64,000 bases of DNA from an uncultured Clostridia bacterium. Lineage in GTDB: Bacteria > Bacillota > Clostridia > Christensenellales > Borkfalkiaceae. The position numbers were made by a program, and so were the translations under genes. The notes below the pieces were generated by a model. The model did not search any database. It saw only the letters and a list, made by a program, of their open reading frames with translations, and had not been told where the DNA came from. Every line of letters begins with the position of its first letter. Within the stretch, counting starts at the first letter, position 1. The stretch covers positions 1 to 64,000 of the forward strand of contig CAKQME010000009.1 in the NCBI GenBank assembly GCA_934254815.1, in the 5' to 3' direction. Below are positions 55,206-63,627 of this stretch, piece after piece.

Positions 55206-56000
55206 TTACCTCTTAAAGAACATCCCCGCGGACATCTGCAAATAATTATCTCCGCTGTAGTTCCCGTATTTCGATTTTACTTTTTCTTTAAATTCTTCTG
55301 CGTTTTCGCTGTTTGCGGCAATGCTTTTTATATCTTCGAGATAATCGATTTTCGTCTGAGCGTCTTTAAGATCCTCGGGCGTATAATGCGAAGTAAGAAT
55401 GAGATTTACGCCTTTTTCTATATAGCCGCGAAGTTCCGCTTCGATAGCGTCGGCATGTTCCGCCCCTGCGACTATAGAGTGACAATCATGCCCCAGCATA
55501 TGCGTATAAACGGCGTTTATTTCGGGAATTTCTATCGTATACGCGTCTCCGTTGGGGATAACTGTAAAATCTATGCCGCCTATAGTATTTTTACCCGCTT
55601 CGAGTATCTCCGTTATTTTATGTATTTCGCAGTCGAACGGCTTTCCGAAAGCTTTCGTAAAATTATCTATAAGAGCTTTTCCGCCGCCGTTCTCGCCATA
55701 GTTTTTAGCCGAAACCGTAGCGTATTTTTTTACCTCCGGCAAAAATTTTCCGCCCGCCGCATGATACGCGACGAGTAACCCGACGACGTTCATATCTTTG
55801 ACATAATCCGCAAGCGCGGCTTCGTTATCGAAAAAACACGGCGACTCGATAATCACCGAACGTCCGTTCTTTTCAATCACGAAAACTTCGTCCGCCATAG
55901 GGTCGTCGGTTCTGTACGCGTGCAGTCTGATATTGCCGAAATCGTAGACGTTCATTTCGCCTTTGGAAAGTTTTACCGTTACATAATTGTTTTTATTCAT
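55206..56000 (-). CDS. Metallo-beta-lactamase-fold-like protein
   Basis: About 264 residues. Early strands (VFVIEKNGRSVIIESP), the segment VGLLVAYHAAGG, and the later HMLGHDCHS and LILTSHYTPED resemble a metallo-beta-lactamase-fold hydrolase, but the classical HxHxDH motif is not intact, so activity is uncertain. ATG at 56000 has AGGAGAT upstream. It is 5 bp before the macrodomain gene and may be part of the same operon. Divergent from the hxlR-type gene. Confidence 0.65.
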   Translation of the reverse strand: MNKNNYVTVKLSKGEMNVYDFGNIRLHAYRTDDPMADEVFVIEKNGRSVIIESPCFFDNEAALADYVKDMNVVGLLVAYHAAGGKFLPEVKKYATVSAKNYGENGGGKALIDNFTKAFGKPFDCEIHKITEILEAGKNTIGGIDFTVIPNGDAYTIEIPEINAVYTHMLGHDCHSIVAGAEHADAIEAELRGYIEKGVNLILTSHYTPEDLKDAQTKIDYLEDIKSIAANSENAEEFKEKVKSKYGNYSGDNYLQMSAGMFFKR

Positions 56001-56086
56001 TATCTTATCTCCTTTGCAAAGCCGTTTTTCAACCTTGCGCCGAGAGTATAACACACTTGAAAATTTTTATCATAAACGTTACTTTT

Positions 56087-56103
56087 CTATTACCCGATAA
56101 TAG
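56087..56103. promoter_or_regulatory. Palindrome in the divergent hxlR region
   Basis: CTATTA and TAATAG surround CCCGA. It is flanked by two GTTACTT direct repeats (about 56078-56084 and 56108-56114). A likely operator for the HxlR-type regulator controlling itself and the ADP-ribosylation genes. Confidence 0.6.
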
Positions 56104-56132
56104 TTTTGTTACTTAGTTTCTTTTTTGAACTA

Positions 56133-56161
56133 TTGACTTTAATTTAAGAACTTGGTATAAT
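56133..56161 (+). promoter_or_regulatory. Promoter of the hxlR-type gene
   Basis: TTGACT (56133-56138) and TATAAT (56156-56161) are 17 nt apart, followed by AAAGGAG and the ATG at 56192. Confidence 0.85.
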
Positions 56162-56191
56162 AAAAATAGAAATACTTGAAAGGAGTTGTTT

Positions 56192-56518
56192 ATGCTTACG
56201 AAAGAAGAATTACCCGAATGCCCCGTCGCAACGACGGTTCAGCTTATAGGCAACAAATGGAAACTTTTGATACTCAGAAACCTTATGGGAAAAACTCAGC
56301 GTTTTACCGACTTTATAAAAACCGTTCCCGGAATAAGCAAAAAAGTGCTGACGGATAATTTACGCGCGCTCGAAAACGACGGAATCATAAATCGCGAAGT
56401 CTTCGCGGAAGTTCCGCCGCGCGTAGAATACTCGCTATCCGAGCTTGGGCAGACGTTAAAGCCTATTCTCGACGCGATGTGGGAGTGGGGCAACGAATAC
56501 AAAAATAATTTATCCTGA
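56192..56518 (+). CDS. HxlR-family winged-helix regulator
   Basis: 108 residues with the HxlR pattern: CPVATTVQLIGNKWKLLILR (residues about 10-29), GKTQRFTDFIKTVPGISKK and the wing VPPRVEYSLSELG. The Cys near residue 10 is often a thiol or aldehyde sensor in this family. Divergent from the metallo-beta-lactamase/macrodomain/sirtuin genes, so it may regulate them in response to redox or electrophile stress. Confidence 0.92.
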   Translation: MLTKEELPECPVATTVQLIGNKWKLLILRNLMGKTQRFTDFIKTVPGISKKVLTDNLRALENDGIINREVFAEVPPRVEYSLSELGQTLKPILDAMWEWGNEYKNNLS

Positions 56519-56534
56519 CTCGATACGCCCGTTT

Positions 56535-57464
56535 TCAATCCGTAACGGACAAAATTTCTTCCGCGCGGGCTTTGACTTCACGTTTTAATTTTTCGGGGGC
56601 GATTATCTTTACTTTTCCGCCGTAACCGGTAAGTTTAGCTATAAGCCATTCGTCTACGGGCAGCTTTGCCGACGCGCCGTAGCTCCCGTCGGAATTTTTA
56701 TAGACGTTCTTCACACCGAGCCATTCTTCGACGTCGTTTAAAGCCGCGGCGGAAATTTTAAGGTCGACGAACTCGCTTTCAGCCTTATCCAGCCAGTTCG
56801 CGTTTTTCAAACCGTTCGGATCGACTTCTCTGCGGACAAAGTTTTCGTTCGTCGACGAAGCGTAAAGTATACGCGAAAGTTTGAACGTTCTGAATTCGTT
56901 TCTCGTGTGACAGTAGGCGTAAACATACCAAAGCCCCTGCTTTAAAATAAGAACGTGCGGGTCGATAAGGCGCGAAGACGTGTTTCCGTTTTTATCCATA
57001 TAGCCCATATTTACGACTTTTCCGTTTTCTATCGCGTCATCTAAAACGCCGACGACTTCTTTTACGTTATCGTCGCCGTTCCAGCCCGTAAAATCTATAA
57101 GGAAATTACCCGCTTTCAGTTCGGAAGCGGGTTTATTCGGTCTGTACACGGATCTCAGTTTATCTATCGCGGAAGAAAGATTTTTTTCGCGCAGTTGTTC
57201 GTTGCAGGCGTTAGCCGCGGTAAGCAACGCGTCGAATTCTTCTTCGGACATAAATCCGTCGGTTATTTTATACGAATCGGCAATATAATATCCGCCGCTC
57301 CTGCCCGCGTCGGCAATTATCGGTATGCCGGCAAGACTGATTTCGTCGATATAGCGCATTACCGTTCTTACGGAAATTTCAAACCGCGAAGCGAGCGCCG
57401 CCGCGGAAGTTTTTCCGCGCGACAGCAGATAAAATAAAATTTTCAGCATTATTTCGTATTTCAT
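56535..57464 (-). CDS. YafY-family WYL-domain transcriptional regulator
   Basis: 309 residues: an N-terminal helix-turn-helix (GKTSAAALASRFEISVRTVMRYIDEISLAGIPI, within residues 17-50) and GGYYIADSYK, then a WYL ligand-binding domain (HVLILKQGLWYVYAYCHTRNEFRTFKLSRI). Members sense nucleic-acid-like or other ligands. It is convergent with the hxlR-type gene (17 bp) and divergent, by 16 bp, from the small gene at 57481. Confidence 0.92.
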   Translation of the reverse strand: MKYEIMLKILFYLLSRGKTSAAALASRFEISVRTVMRYIDEISLAGIPIIADAGRSGGYYIADSYKITDGFMSEEEFDALLTAANACNEQLREKNLSSAIDKLRSVYRPNKPASELKAGNFLIDFTGWNGDDNVKEVVGVLDDAIENGKVVNMGYMDKNGNTSSRLIDPHVLILKQGLWYVYAYCHTRNEFRTFKLSRILYASSTNENFVRREVDPNGLKNANWLDKAESEFVDLKISAAALNDVEEWLGVKNVYKNSDGSYGASAKLPVDEWLIAKLTGYGGKVKIIAPEKLKREVKARAEEILSVTD

Positions 57465-57480
57465 AGCGCAACCTTTTTAT

Positions 57481-57738
57481 ATGGAGTATATCAAAGTATA
57501 CGTTTTAACGGTAGTGGAATTTTCCGCAGACGGTAAGATGAGGCCGCTTTATGTAGAATGGGAAAACGGACAAAAATATTATATCGACAAAGTTTATGCG
57601 ATAAAGTACTCGCCCGCGAACGTCGGGGCGGAAATACCCGTGCGATACGATTGCGATTTTTCGGGCAGACGCAGATATCTCTATTACGAAGACAGTTTAA
57701 AACGTTGGTTTATCGAACAACCTGTCAGCCGCAGATAA
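57481..57738 (+). CDS. Small conserved clostridial-type protein, unknown, 85 aa
   Basis: Starts MEYIKVYVLTVVEFSADGKM and has PLYVEWENGQKYYIDKV, then RYDCDFSGRRRYLYYEDS and WFIEQ. Small beta-rich proteins of this pattern are common in Clostridia with no known function. No ribosome-binding site is visible; the gap to the divergent WYL gene is only 16 bp, so the mRNA may be nearly leaderless. Confidence 0.7.
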   Translation: MEYIKVYVLTVVEFSADGKMRPLYVEWENGQKYYIDKVYAIKYSPANVGAEIPVRYDCDFSGRRRYLYYEDSLKRWFIEQPVSRR

Positions 57739-58638
57739 TTACGTTCGTTTGCCTTGATTGTCACAGTTATTTAAAACATATCCGGCGTAAGCTTCTGCAA
57801 CGTTCACATGAGTAACGCTTTCAAACGCCGAGAAAAACGCGTTTGAATTTACCTCGCAGATAATCGGCTCTCCGTTTTCGCCCGAAAGCAAATCTATACC
57901 GCAGTAATCGAGACCGAGAATTTTTTTTGCCTTAAGCGTGATATCGATCATCTCTTTCGTCGGCTCATATATCGTCGCCCGACCGCCCGCGCCTATATTC
58001 GAGCGGAAATCTCCGTCGGAAATTCTTTGCATCGCGCCTAAAACCCTGTTGCCGACGGCTATCAGGCGAATGTCTTTACCCTTGCTCGAACTTATGTATT
58101 TTTGATATAAGTGCGGTTTATAAATAAGCTCTGCGGACAGTTTTTTCAACTCTTCTCCGTCTTTCGCAAGGTAAACGCCTTTACCGAGCGAGCCGTAAGC
58201 CTCTTTTACGATAAGCGGCAAACCGAGTTCGGCTATAATTCCGTCAACGGCGGCGTCGGACTCTTTCGCCCCCGCGGTATAACACAGCGGCGCGGGAATA
58301 GTTTTTGCCAGCGGCAACCCCTCGCCCGAAAGCGCGATATAAGTAAGCACCTTATCGTCGCAGAGTTCTATCGCGCGGCGATTATTGAACGTTTTGACGC
58401 CGATTTTTTCGAGCGCGGAAAGCAGATATTTATCTTTATCCCAGAACACCGCGAAATCGTAACCGGAAAAAGCCGCGACGGTTTCGTCGCAGATTTTAAC
58501 CGATAACGCCGAATTTTTTACTATATCGCATTCCGCGCCGAGTTTTTCGAACTCGGTTTTCATACGCCTTGCCTGATAGAGATAATTTTCGTCTTCGGCG
58601 TAGGCGTTTACGATAACGCACCCTCGTTTGATTTTCAT
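57739..58638 (-). CDS. RimK-like ATP-grasp ligase
   Basis: About 299 residues. ATP-grasp features: CDDKVLTYIALSGEGLPLAKT, LPLIVKEAYGSLGKGVYL (P-loop-like), KDIRLIAVGNRVLGAMQR and DLLSGENGEPIICEVNSN. This fits RimK/LysX-type enzymes that join amino acids or peptides to a carboxylate; substrate is unknown. ATG at 58638 overlaps the radC stop (ATGA) behind GGCGGAG, so coupled to radC. A longer frame to 58758 is not supported. Confidence 0.85.
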   Translation of the reverse strand: MKIKRGCVIVNAYAEDENYLYQARRMKTEFEKLGAECDIVKNSALSVKICDETVAAFSGYDFAVFWDKDKYLLSALEKIGVKTFNNRRAIELCDDKVLTYIALSGEGLPLAKTIPAPLCYTAGAKESDAAVDGIIAELGLPLIVKEAYGSLGKGVYLAKDGEELKKLSAELIYKPHLYQKYISSSKGKDIRLIAVGNRVLGAMQRISDGDFRSNIGAGGRATIYEPTKEMIDITLKAKKILGLDYCGIDLLSGENGEPIICEVNSNAFFSAFESVTHVNVAEAYAGYVLNNCDNQGKRT

Positions 58639-59357
58639 ATCTCCGCCGCCCCGAAACGTTTGCCTATTTCGCCCAGTCTGCCCGACGCGTAATAACTGAA
58701 CGCTCCCTCGTCGGATACGATTATGTGGTCGTAAAGTCTGACTTTCGCCATATTGCAATAGAGGAACAATTGCTCGGTAGTCAGGTCGTCTTCTTTCGAC
58801 GGGTTAAAATCTCCGCTCGGATGATTATGCGCAACAACAATAGACGCAACCTTTCTGCCCGCCAGCCGAGCCGAAAACTCCGAAAACGGAACGGAAGCCT
58901 TTCTCGCGTCGCCCTGAGAAAAGCCCTCTTTAGATATAACGCGGTCGTTATCGTCGAGCAGTATCAGCGTAAACGTCTCCACGCTCTGCCCCGCGTAATA
59001 TTTTACGAGATAATTTTTGGCGTTTTCGAAATTATAAAACTTCTGAGCCGTGAATTTTTCGTCGAGAATAACGTCGGTAATCCTCCCGATCGTCGACAAA
59101 TACGCGGCGGTGGCGTTGCCCACGCCCTCGACGGCTCGCAGTTCTTCGGGAGAAGCATGAACCACGCCCGTAAGCGAACCGAATTTACGCAACAGTTTAT
59201 GAGCGAGCGGATTTACGTTAGCCCTCGGAATAGCGTTAAACAACAGCACTTCGAGCAGTTCGTGTTTAGACAGACTATCGGGGGCTTTTTCGAACCGTTC
59301 GCGAAGCCTGTTTCTATGGTTTTCGTGAATATTTTTGTCCGAATCTATACTTTGCAT
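58635..59357 (-). CDS. radC: RadC-family JAB-domain protein
   Basis: 240 residues: N-terminal HhH-like region (RANVNPLAHKLLRKFGSL; VEGVGNATAAYL), C-terminal JAB metalloprotease-like motif VAHNHPSGDFNPSKEDD (about residues 188-204). Often annotated as DNA repair protein RadC, although the true activity is unclear. It begins a small operon with the ATP-grasp gene. Confidence 0.95.
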   Translation of the reverse strand: MQSIDSDKNIHENHRNRLRERFEKAPDSLSKHELLEVLLFNAIPRANVNPLAHKLLRKFGSLTGVVHASPEELRAVEGVGNATAAYLSTIGRITDVILDEKFTAQKFYNFENAKNYLVKYYAGQSVETFTLILLDDNDRVISKEGFSQGDARKASVPFSEFSARLAGRKVASIVVAHNHPSGDFNPSKEDDLTTEQLFLYCNMAKVRLYDHIIVSDEGAFSYYASGRLGEIGKRFGAAEI

Positions 59358-59433
59358 GATATAATAATTATAGTCGTATATTCGCCCCGTGTCAATACCC
59401 GCCGCGTTGTTTTGCCGATTTTTTATTATTTTT

Positions 59434-59841
59434 TTACATGCGCTTTATATAGCGTTCTATTCCGCGTTCTTCGTCGTACCGCTTGACGGCGGCAAGATAT
59501 TTTTCCGACAGTCTGAACAGATACATTTCGCGGTTTTCATAGGAAAGCGAAAGAAAATGCCGTTTATCCATAAGCAGATCGAGCGCGTTTTCGGGGCGGT
59601 TGCCGTACTTATCGAGCATAGCTTTGACCTGCGCGTAAAACTTCTCTTCCTCTTCGGAAGTTCCGCGGATATTCTTCACCACCAGTTTTTTAAAATAGGT
59701 TTTTACTCCAGATTCTCCCACGCCCTCCTCTTTGGCTATTTTCAAGCCGCTGTCAACGTCGCGTTTATAATCCTGCCAAAAGCGGGATTTAAGTCTCATT
59801 TTTGCTTCTTTTGCCGCAGATTTTATACTTTTATTCTGCAT
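59434..59841 (-). CDS. Lys-rich helical protein after rpsU, unknown
   Basis: About 135 residues, charged and helical (KSIKSAAKEAKMRLKSRFW at the N-terminus, later EEEEKFYAQVKAMLDKYG). No known motif. The ATG at 59841 has GGAGGTGG just upstream. It lies downstream of rpsU and its terminator, so it may be expressed by read-through. A ribosome-related function is possible from position only. Confidence 0.65.
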   Translation of the reverse strand: MQNKSIKSAAKEAKMRLKSRFWQDYKRDVDSGLKIAKEEGVGESGVKTYFKKLVVKNIRGTSEEEEKFYAQVKAMLDKYGNRPENALDLLMDKRHFLSLSYENREMYLFRLSEKYLAAVKRYDEERGIERYIKRM

Positions 59842-59880
59842 ATTCCACCTCCGAAAAATAATTTTAATCTTTAGTGGAAC

Positions 59881-59937
59881 AGCCGCCGTAATCGCGGCTA
59901 AAAAAACACCCGAAAAATCGCGTGATTCATCGGGTGT
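59881..59937 (-). terminator. Tandem hairpins after rpsU
   Basis: On the minus strand ACACCCGA-type arms (59906-59913 / 59930-59937) form a stem followed by TTTTTTT. A second stem (AGCCGC / GCGGCT, 59881-59899) follows. The pair could end rpsU or attenuate the next gene. Confidence 0.78.
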
Positions 59938-59960
59938 AAAAATCAAATTTTTAAGTTGTT

Positions 59961-60140
59961 TCAGCCTTTAATGCTTCTCTTTCTTGCCGCCTCGGACTTC
60001 TTCTTTCTTCTAACGGAAGGTTTCTCGTAATGCTCTTTCTTACGAAGATCGCCTATGATTCCGTCGCGCGAGCATTTTCTCTTGAATCTGCGAAGCGCAT
60101 TGTCGAGCGATTCGTTTTCTCCGACTCTAATAGTAGACAT
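59961..60140 (-). CDS. rpsU: 30S ribosomal protein S21
   Basis: 59 residues: [26 protein letters not shown] and [20 protein letters not shown] are diagnostic. AGGAGGG lies 8 nt before the ATG at 60140. Confidence 0.97.
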   Translation of the reverse strand: MSTIRVGENESLDNALRRFKRKCSRDGIIGDLRKKEHYEKPSVRRKKKSEAARKRSIKG

Positions 60141-60182
60141 ATTCACAACCCTCCTTTGCCCAACGGCTCTTTCTTGTACGCT

Positions 60183-60211
60183 ATTCTATCAAATAAATCG
60201 CCTTTTGTCAA
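60183..60211 (-). promoter_or_regulatory. Promoter of rpsU
   Basis: On the minus strand TTGACA (60206-60211) and TAGAAT (60183-60188) are 17 nt apart. Confidence 0.88.
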
Positions 60212-60227
60212 GCGTTTTTATGCGTTT

Positions 60228-61325
60228 TTAAACGTTAAATCTGAATAAAACGACGTCGCCGTCTTTCATAACATAGTCTTTACCCTCCGAACGCACCTTG
60301 CCGAGTTCTTTCGCCTTGACGTAACTGCCGCACTCCAGAAGCACCTGCCAGTCTATACATTCCGCCCGGATAAAGCCCTTTTCGAAGTCGCTATGAATCT
60401 TACCCGCCGCCTGCGGAGCTTTTGTTCCCTCGGTAATCGTCCAGGCTCTCGTTTCGGGTTCGCCCGCGGTAAGAAAGCTTATCAGCCCCAGCAGTTTATA
60501 CGACGCCTTTACAAGTCTGTTAAGTCCGCTCTCTTTAAGCCCCAGATCGTCTAAAAACACCTGCGCTTCGTCGGGCGGAAGTTGTGATATTTCTTCTTCC
60601 GTTCTCGCGCAGATCACAAGCGTTTCGCTGTTTTCGGTCTTAGCGTAATCTATAACCTTTTTCGCGAGCGGGATATCTTCGCCGTCTTTGCCCATATCCG
60701 CCTCGGACACGTTCGCCGCATAAATTACGGGTTTGGAAGTAAGCAGGAACAAATCGTCGACGTATTTCTGCTCGTCCTCGGTGAGTTCCATTCCGCGAAC
60801 GGGTTTCTCGGCTTCGAGCCTGTCTAAAACCCGCTTTAAAAGATCGCTTTCTATCTTATATTTTTTATCTCCCGACTTAATCATTCCGAAAGCTTTGTCG
60901 TAGCGTTTCTGCACCGTTTCCATATCAGCGAGAATGAGTTCGAGATTGATTATGCCGATATCTCTCACGGGGTCGACGGTATTTTCGACGTGGGTTACGT
61001 TTTCGTCTTCGAAACATCTTACGACGTGAACTATGGCGTCGACTTCGCGTATATGCGACAAGAATTTATTACCGAGCCCCTCGCCTTTCGACGCGCCCTT
61101 TACAAGCCCCGCTATATCTACGAATTCTATCGTCGCGGGGGTTATCTTTTTACAGTTATACAATGCGGCGAGCTTTTCAAGTCTTTCGTCAGGTACGGCG
61201 ACCACGCCGACGTTCGGTTCTATCGTGCAGAACGGAAAGTTGGCGGCTTGCGCGCCCGCATGAGTTATTGCGTTGAAAAGCGTGGACTTACCCACGTTAG
61301 GAAGCCCTACTACACCGAGTTTCAT
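60228..61325 (-). CDS. ychF: Redox-regulated ATPase/GTPase YchF (OLA1)
   Basis: 365 residues of the Obg-related YchF family: Walker A GLPNVGKSTLFNAIT (7-21), FCTIEPNVGVV, DIAGLVKGASKGEGLGNKFL and the C-terminal TGS-like domain ending MKDGDVVLFRFNV. It binds ribosomes and ATP and takes part in stress response. Divergent from argS. Confidence 0.98.
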   Translation of the reverse strand: MKLGVVGLPNVGKSTLFNAITHAGAQAANFPFCTIEPNVGVVAVPDERLEKLAALYNCKKITPATIEFVDIAGLVKGASKGEGLGNKFLSHIREVDAIVHVVRCFEDENVTHVENTVDPVRDIGIINLELILADMETVQKRYDKAFGMIKSGDKKYKIESDLLKRVLDRLEAEKPVRGMELTEDEQKYVDDLFLLTSKPVIYAANVSEADMGKDGEDIPLAKKVIDYAKTENSETLVICARTEEEISQLPPDEAQVFLDDLGLKESGLNRLVKASYKLLGLISFLTAGEPETRAWTITEGTKAPQAAGKIHSDFEKGFIRAECIDWQVLLECGSYVKAKELGKVRSEGKDYVMKDGDVVLFRFNV

Positions 61326-61362
61326 CTTAATTACCTCTTATAAATCTGTGTTTCGTCTATAA

Positions 61363-61391
61363 TTTTAACATAAATTATTTATTTATTCAAT
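61363..61391 (-). promoter_or_regulatory. Promoter of ychF
   Basis: On the minus strand TTGAAT (61386-61391) and TAAAAT (61363-61368) are 17 nt apart. Confidence 0.7.
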
Positions 61392-61399
61392 GCTTTTGT

Positions 61400-61428
61400 T
61401 GCGGTATTTTAAAATTTATGATAAAATT
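61400..61428 (+). promoter_or_regulatory. Promoter of argS
   Basis: TTGCGG (61400-61405) and TAAAAT (61423-61428) are 17 nt apart; AAGGAT then precedes the ATG at 61460. It is back-to-back with the ychF promoter. Confidence 0.65.
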
Positions 61429-61459
61429 TAGTTTGATTATTGTTTATAAGGATATTTAT

Positions 61460-63157
61460 ATGGATTACAGAAATTATATAGCCGAAAAACTTAACGTAGA
61501 CGGGCTTGACAAAGCCGAACTCGCGGCGAATATCGTCGTTCCGCCCGACCGCGGAATGGGCGATTACGCCCTGCCGTGTTTCAAACTTGCAAAAACGATG
61601 AGAAAATCGCCCGTCGCCATAGCCGAAGAGCTTAAATCGGGGTTTAAAACCGACGACGTTATCAGCGCGTGCGAAGCGGTAAACGGCTATCTCAATTTTA
61701 AAGTAAACAGAAAGGGACTTATCGAAAGTTGTCTTAAAGCCATAAACGAACAGGGTGACAAATACGGCTCGTCGGATATCGGCGCAGGCAAAACTATCTG
61801 TATCGACTATTCTTCGATAAACATAGCCAAACCTTTCCACATAGGGCATTTATCCACCACCGTCATAGGCGGCGCGCTCTACAGATTATACAAATTTCTG
61901 GGTTACAACGCCATCGGCATAAACCATCTTGGCGATTACGGAACGCAATTCGGCAAACTCATTTACGCCTACAAGCACTGGGGTTCCGCAGAAGAAGTGG
62001 AAAAAGGCGGAGTTAAAGAACTCACCCGTCTTTACGTTAAATACCACAAGGAAAGCGAAGCCCACCCCGAAATGGACGACGAAGCGCGGCATTATTTCAA
62101 GCTCATCGAACAGGGCGACGAAGAGTGCGTTAAGCTTTTCAACAAGTTCAAGGAACTGACGCTTAAAGAAGTTGAAAAAATTTACAAGGAACTCGACATA
62201 ACTTTCGATTCTTACGCGGGCGAAAGTTTTTACAACGACAAAATGCAGCCCGTCATAGACGAGCTTGAAGAAAAAGGGTTATTGAAGACGAGCGAGGGCG
62301 CAAAGATAGTAGACCTCGAAGCCTACGGTATGCCGCCATGTCTTATTCTGCGTTCCGACGGAGCGTCGCTTTACGCTACGCGCGACCTTGCCGCGGCGTG
62401 CTACCGCAAGGAGCATTACGATTTTTACAAGTGTCTTTACGTCGTGGCGTACCAGCAGAATTTACATTTCAGGCAGTTCTTTAAAGTTCTCGAACTTATG
62501 GGCAAGCCGTGGGCTAAAGACCTTATACATGTCGCCTACGGAATGGTTTCGCTATTAGACGAAAACGGAAATCAGGTCGCAATGAGTACGCGTAACGGCA
62601 CCGTGGTACTTCTCGAAGACGTACTTAAACGTTGTCACGAAAAATGCCTCGAAGTAATAGAGAGCAAAAACCCGAATCTTGAAAACAAAGAGCTTATCGC
62701 CAGACAGGTAGGCACAGGCGCGGTAGTATTCGGCGCGCTTTCGAACAGCAAAATCAAAGACATAGCTTTCAGTTACGACAAAATACTTAATTTTGACGGC
62801 GAAACGGGACCTTACGTTCAGTACACGGCGGCGAGAATAAAAAGCGTTTTGAGAAAAGGCGGTCAGCCGTCGGCGTATACAATGCCCGAAATCAACGAGG
62901 ACGAATACGCGCTCATATCGCTTCTTTCCACTTTCCCCGAAATCGTTGCGGGGGCTGTGGACAAGCTCGAACCGTTCTTTATAACGAGATACGCGATAGA
63001 CGTAGCCTCGGCGTTCAACAAGTTCTATTTCGACTGCAAGATTATAGGCGAAAACGACGATGTGCGCAATTTCCGTTTAGACGTTTGCAAATGCACATTA
63101 ACGGTACTTACGAACGCGTTGACTTTACTCGGAATTCAGGTTCCCGACCGCATGTAA
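61460..63157 (+). CDS. argS: Arginyl-tRNA synthetase
   Basis: About 565 residues. Class I motifs: SSINIAKPFHIGHLSTTVIG (HIGH, about residues 115-134) and MSTRNGTVV in the KMSKS position (MSTRNG, a usual ArgRS variant). N-terminal Add1-like domain contacts tRNA, and the C-terminal anticodon-binding region ends TLLGIQVPDRM. The ATG at 61460 is preceded by AAGGAT and begins MDYRNYIAEKL. Monocistronic, followed by the repeat block. Confidence 0.98.
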   Translation: MDYRNYIAEKLNVDGLDKAELAANIVVPPDRGMGDYALPCFKLAKTMRKSPVAIAEELKSGFKTDDVISACEAVNGYLNFKVNRKGLIESCLKAINEQGDKYGSSDIGAGKTICIDYSSINIAKPFHIGHLSTTVIGGALYRLYKFLGYNAIGINHLGDYGTQFGKLIYAYKHWGSAEEVEKGGVKELTRLYVKYHKESEAHPEMDDEARHYFKLIEQGDEECVKLFNKFKELTLKEVEKIYKELDITFDSYAGESFYNDKMQPVIDELEEKGLLKTSEGAKIVDLEAYGMPPCLILRSDGASLYATRDLAAACYRKEHYDFYKCLYVVAYQQNLHFRQFFKVLELMGKPWAKDLIHVAYGMVSLLDENGNQVAMSTRNGTVVLLEDVLKRCHEKCLEVIESKNPNLENKELIARQVGTGAVVFGALSNSKIKDIAFSYDKILNFDGETGPYVQYTAARIKSVLRKGGQPSAYTMPEINEDEYALISLLSTFPEIVAGAVDKLEPFFITRYAIDVASAFNKFYFDCKIIGENDDVRNFRLDVCKCTLTVLTNALTLLGIQVPDRM

Positions 63158-63228
63158 GATAGCCTGAGGCTGGAAACGTGACGGCAGCCTGAGGCTGCGC
63201 GCGAGTATTTGTCCGACATTATATTTTT
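63158..63228. repeat. Copy of the GCAGCCTGAGGCTGC repeat
   Basis: Directly after argS two copies of the AGCCTGAGGCT palindrome flank ACGTGACGGC, then GAGTATTTGTCCGACATTAT as in the 43.7-kb tandem repeat (opposite palindrome order). It joins directly to the 85-bp element. Confidence 0.65.
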
Positions 63229-63585
63229 GTCATTCTGAGTGAAACGAAGAATCCCACTGAAAAAGCGCGGACTACTTAATACAATGGGATATTTCGCTTA
63301 CGCTCAATATGACATACTAATTTAATGTTTTTGTCATTCTGTCAATATCGAAAGAGTAAACTTGCTTGCAAGGGTTTGCGAACGATGATATTCATAAGGC
63401 GCTGCCTTTATTGCGAAACAATAAAGGCAAAACTATTGTTTAAACGCTTTGGCGTTTAAGCGCCGAATAGTATGCGAAGAATTCCACCGAAAATATTATT
63501 GTCATTCTGAACGCAGTGAAGAATCCCACTGAAAAAGCGCGGATTACTTAATACAATGGGATATTTCGCTTACGCTCAATATGAC
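63229..63585. repeat. Repeat block matching the left end of the window
   Basis: 85-bp elements at 63229-63313 and 63501-63585 surround the 160-bp structured repeat (63333-63489). Order and sequence correspond to 1-403. No gene is seen up to 63627; GAAAGGA then precedes the next start. Confidence 0.8.
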
Positions 63586-63627
63586 ATAAAAAAATAAAAC
63601 ACATAAACAGACTTTGAAAGGAAAAAT

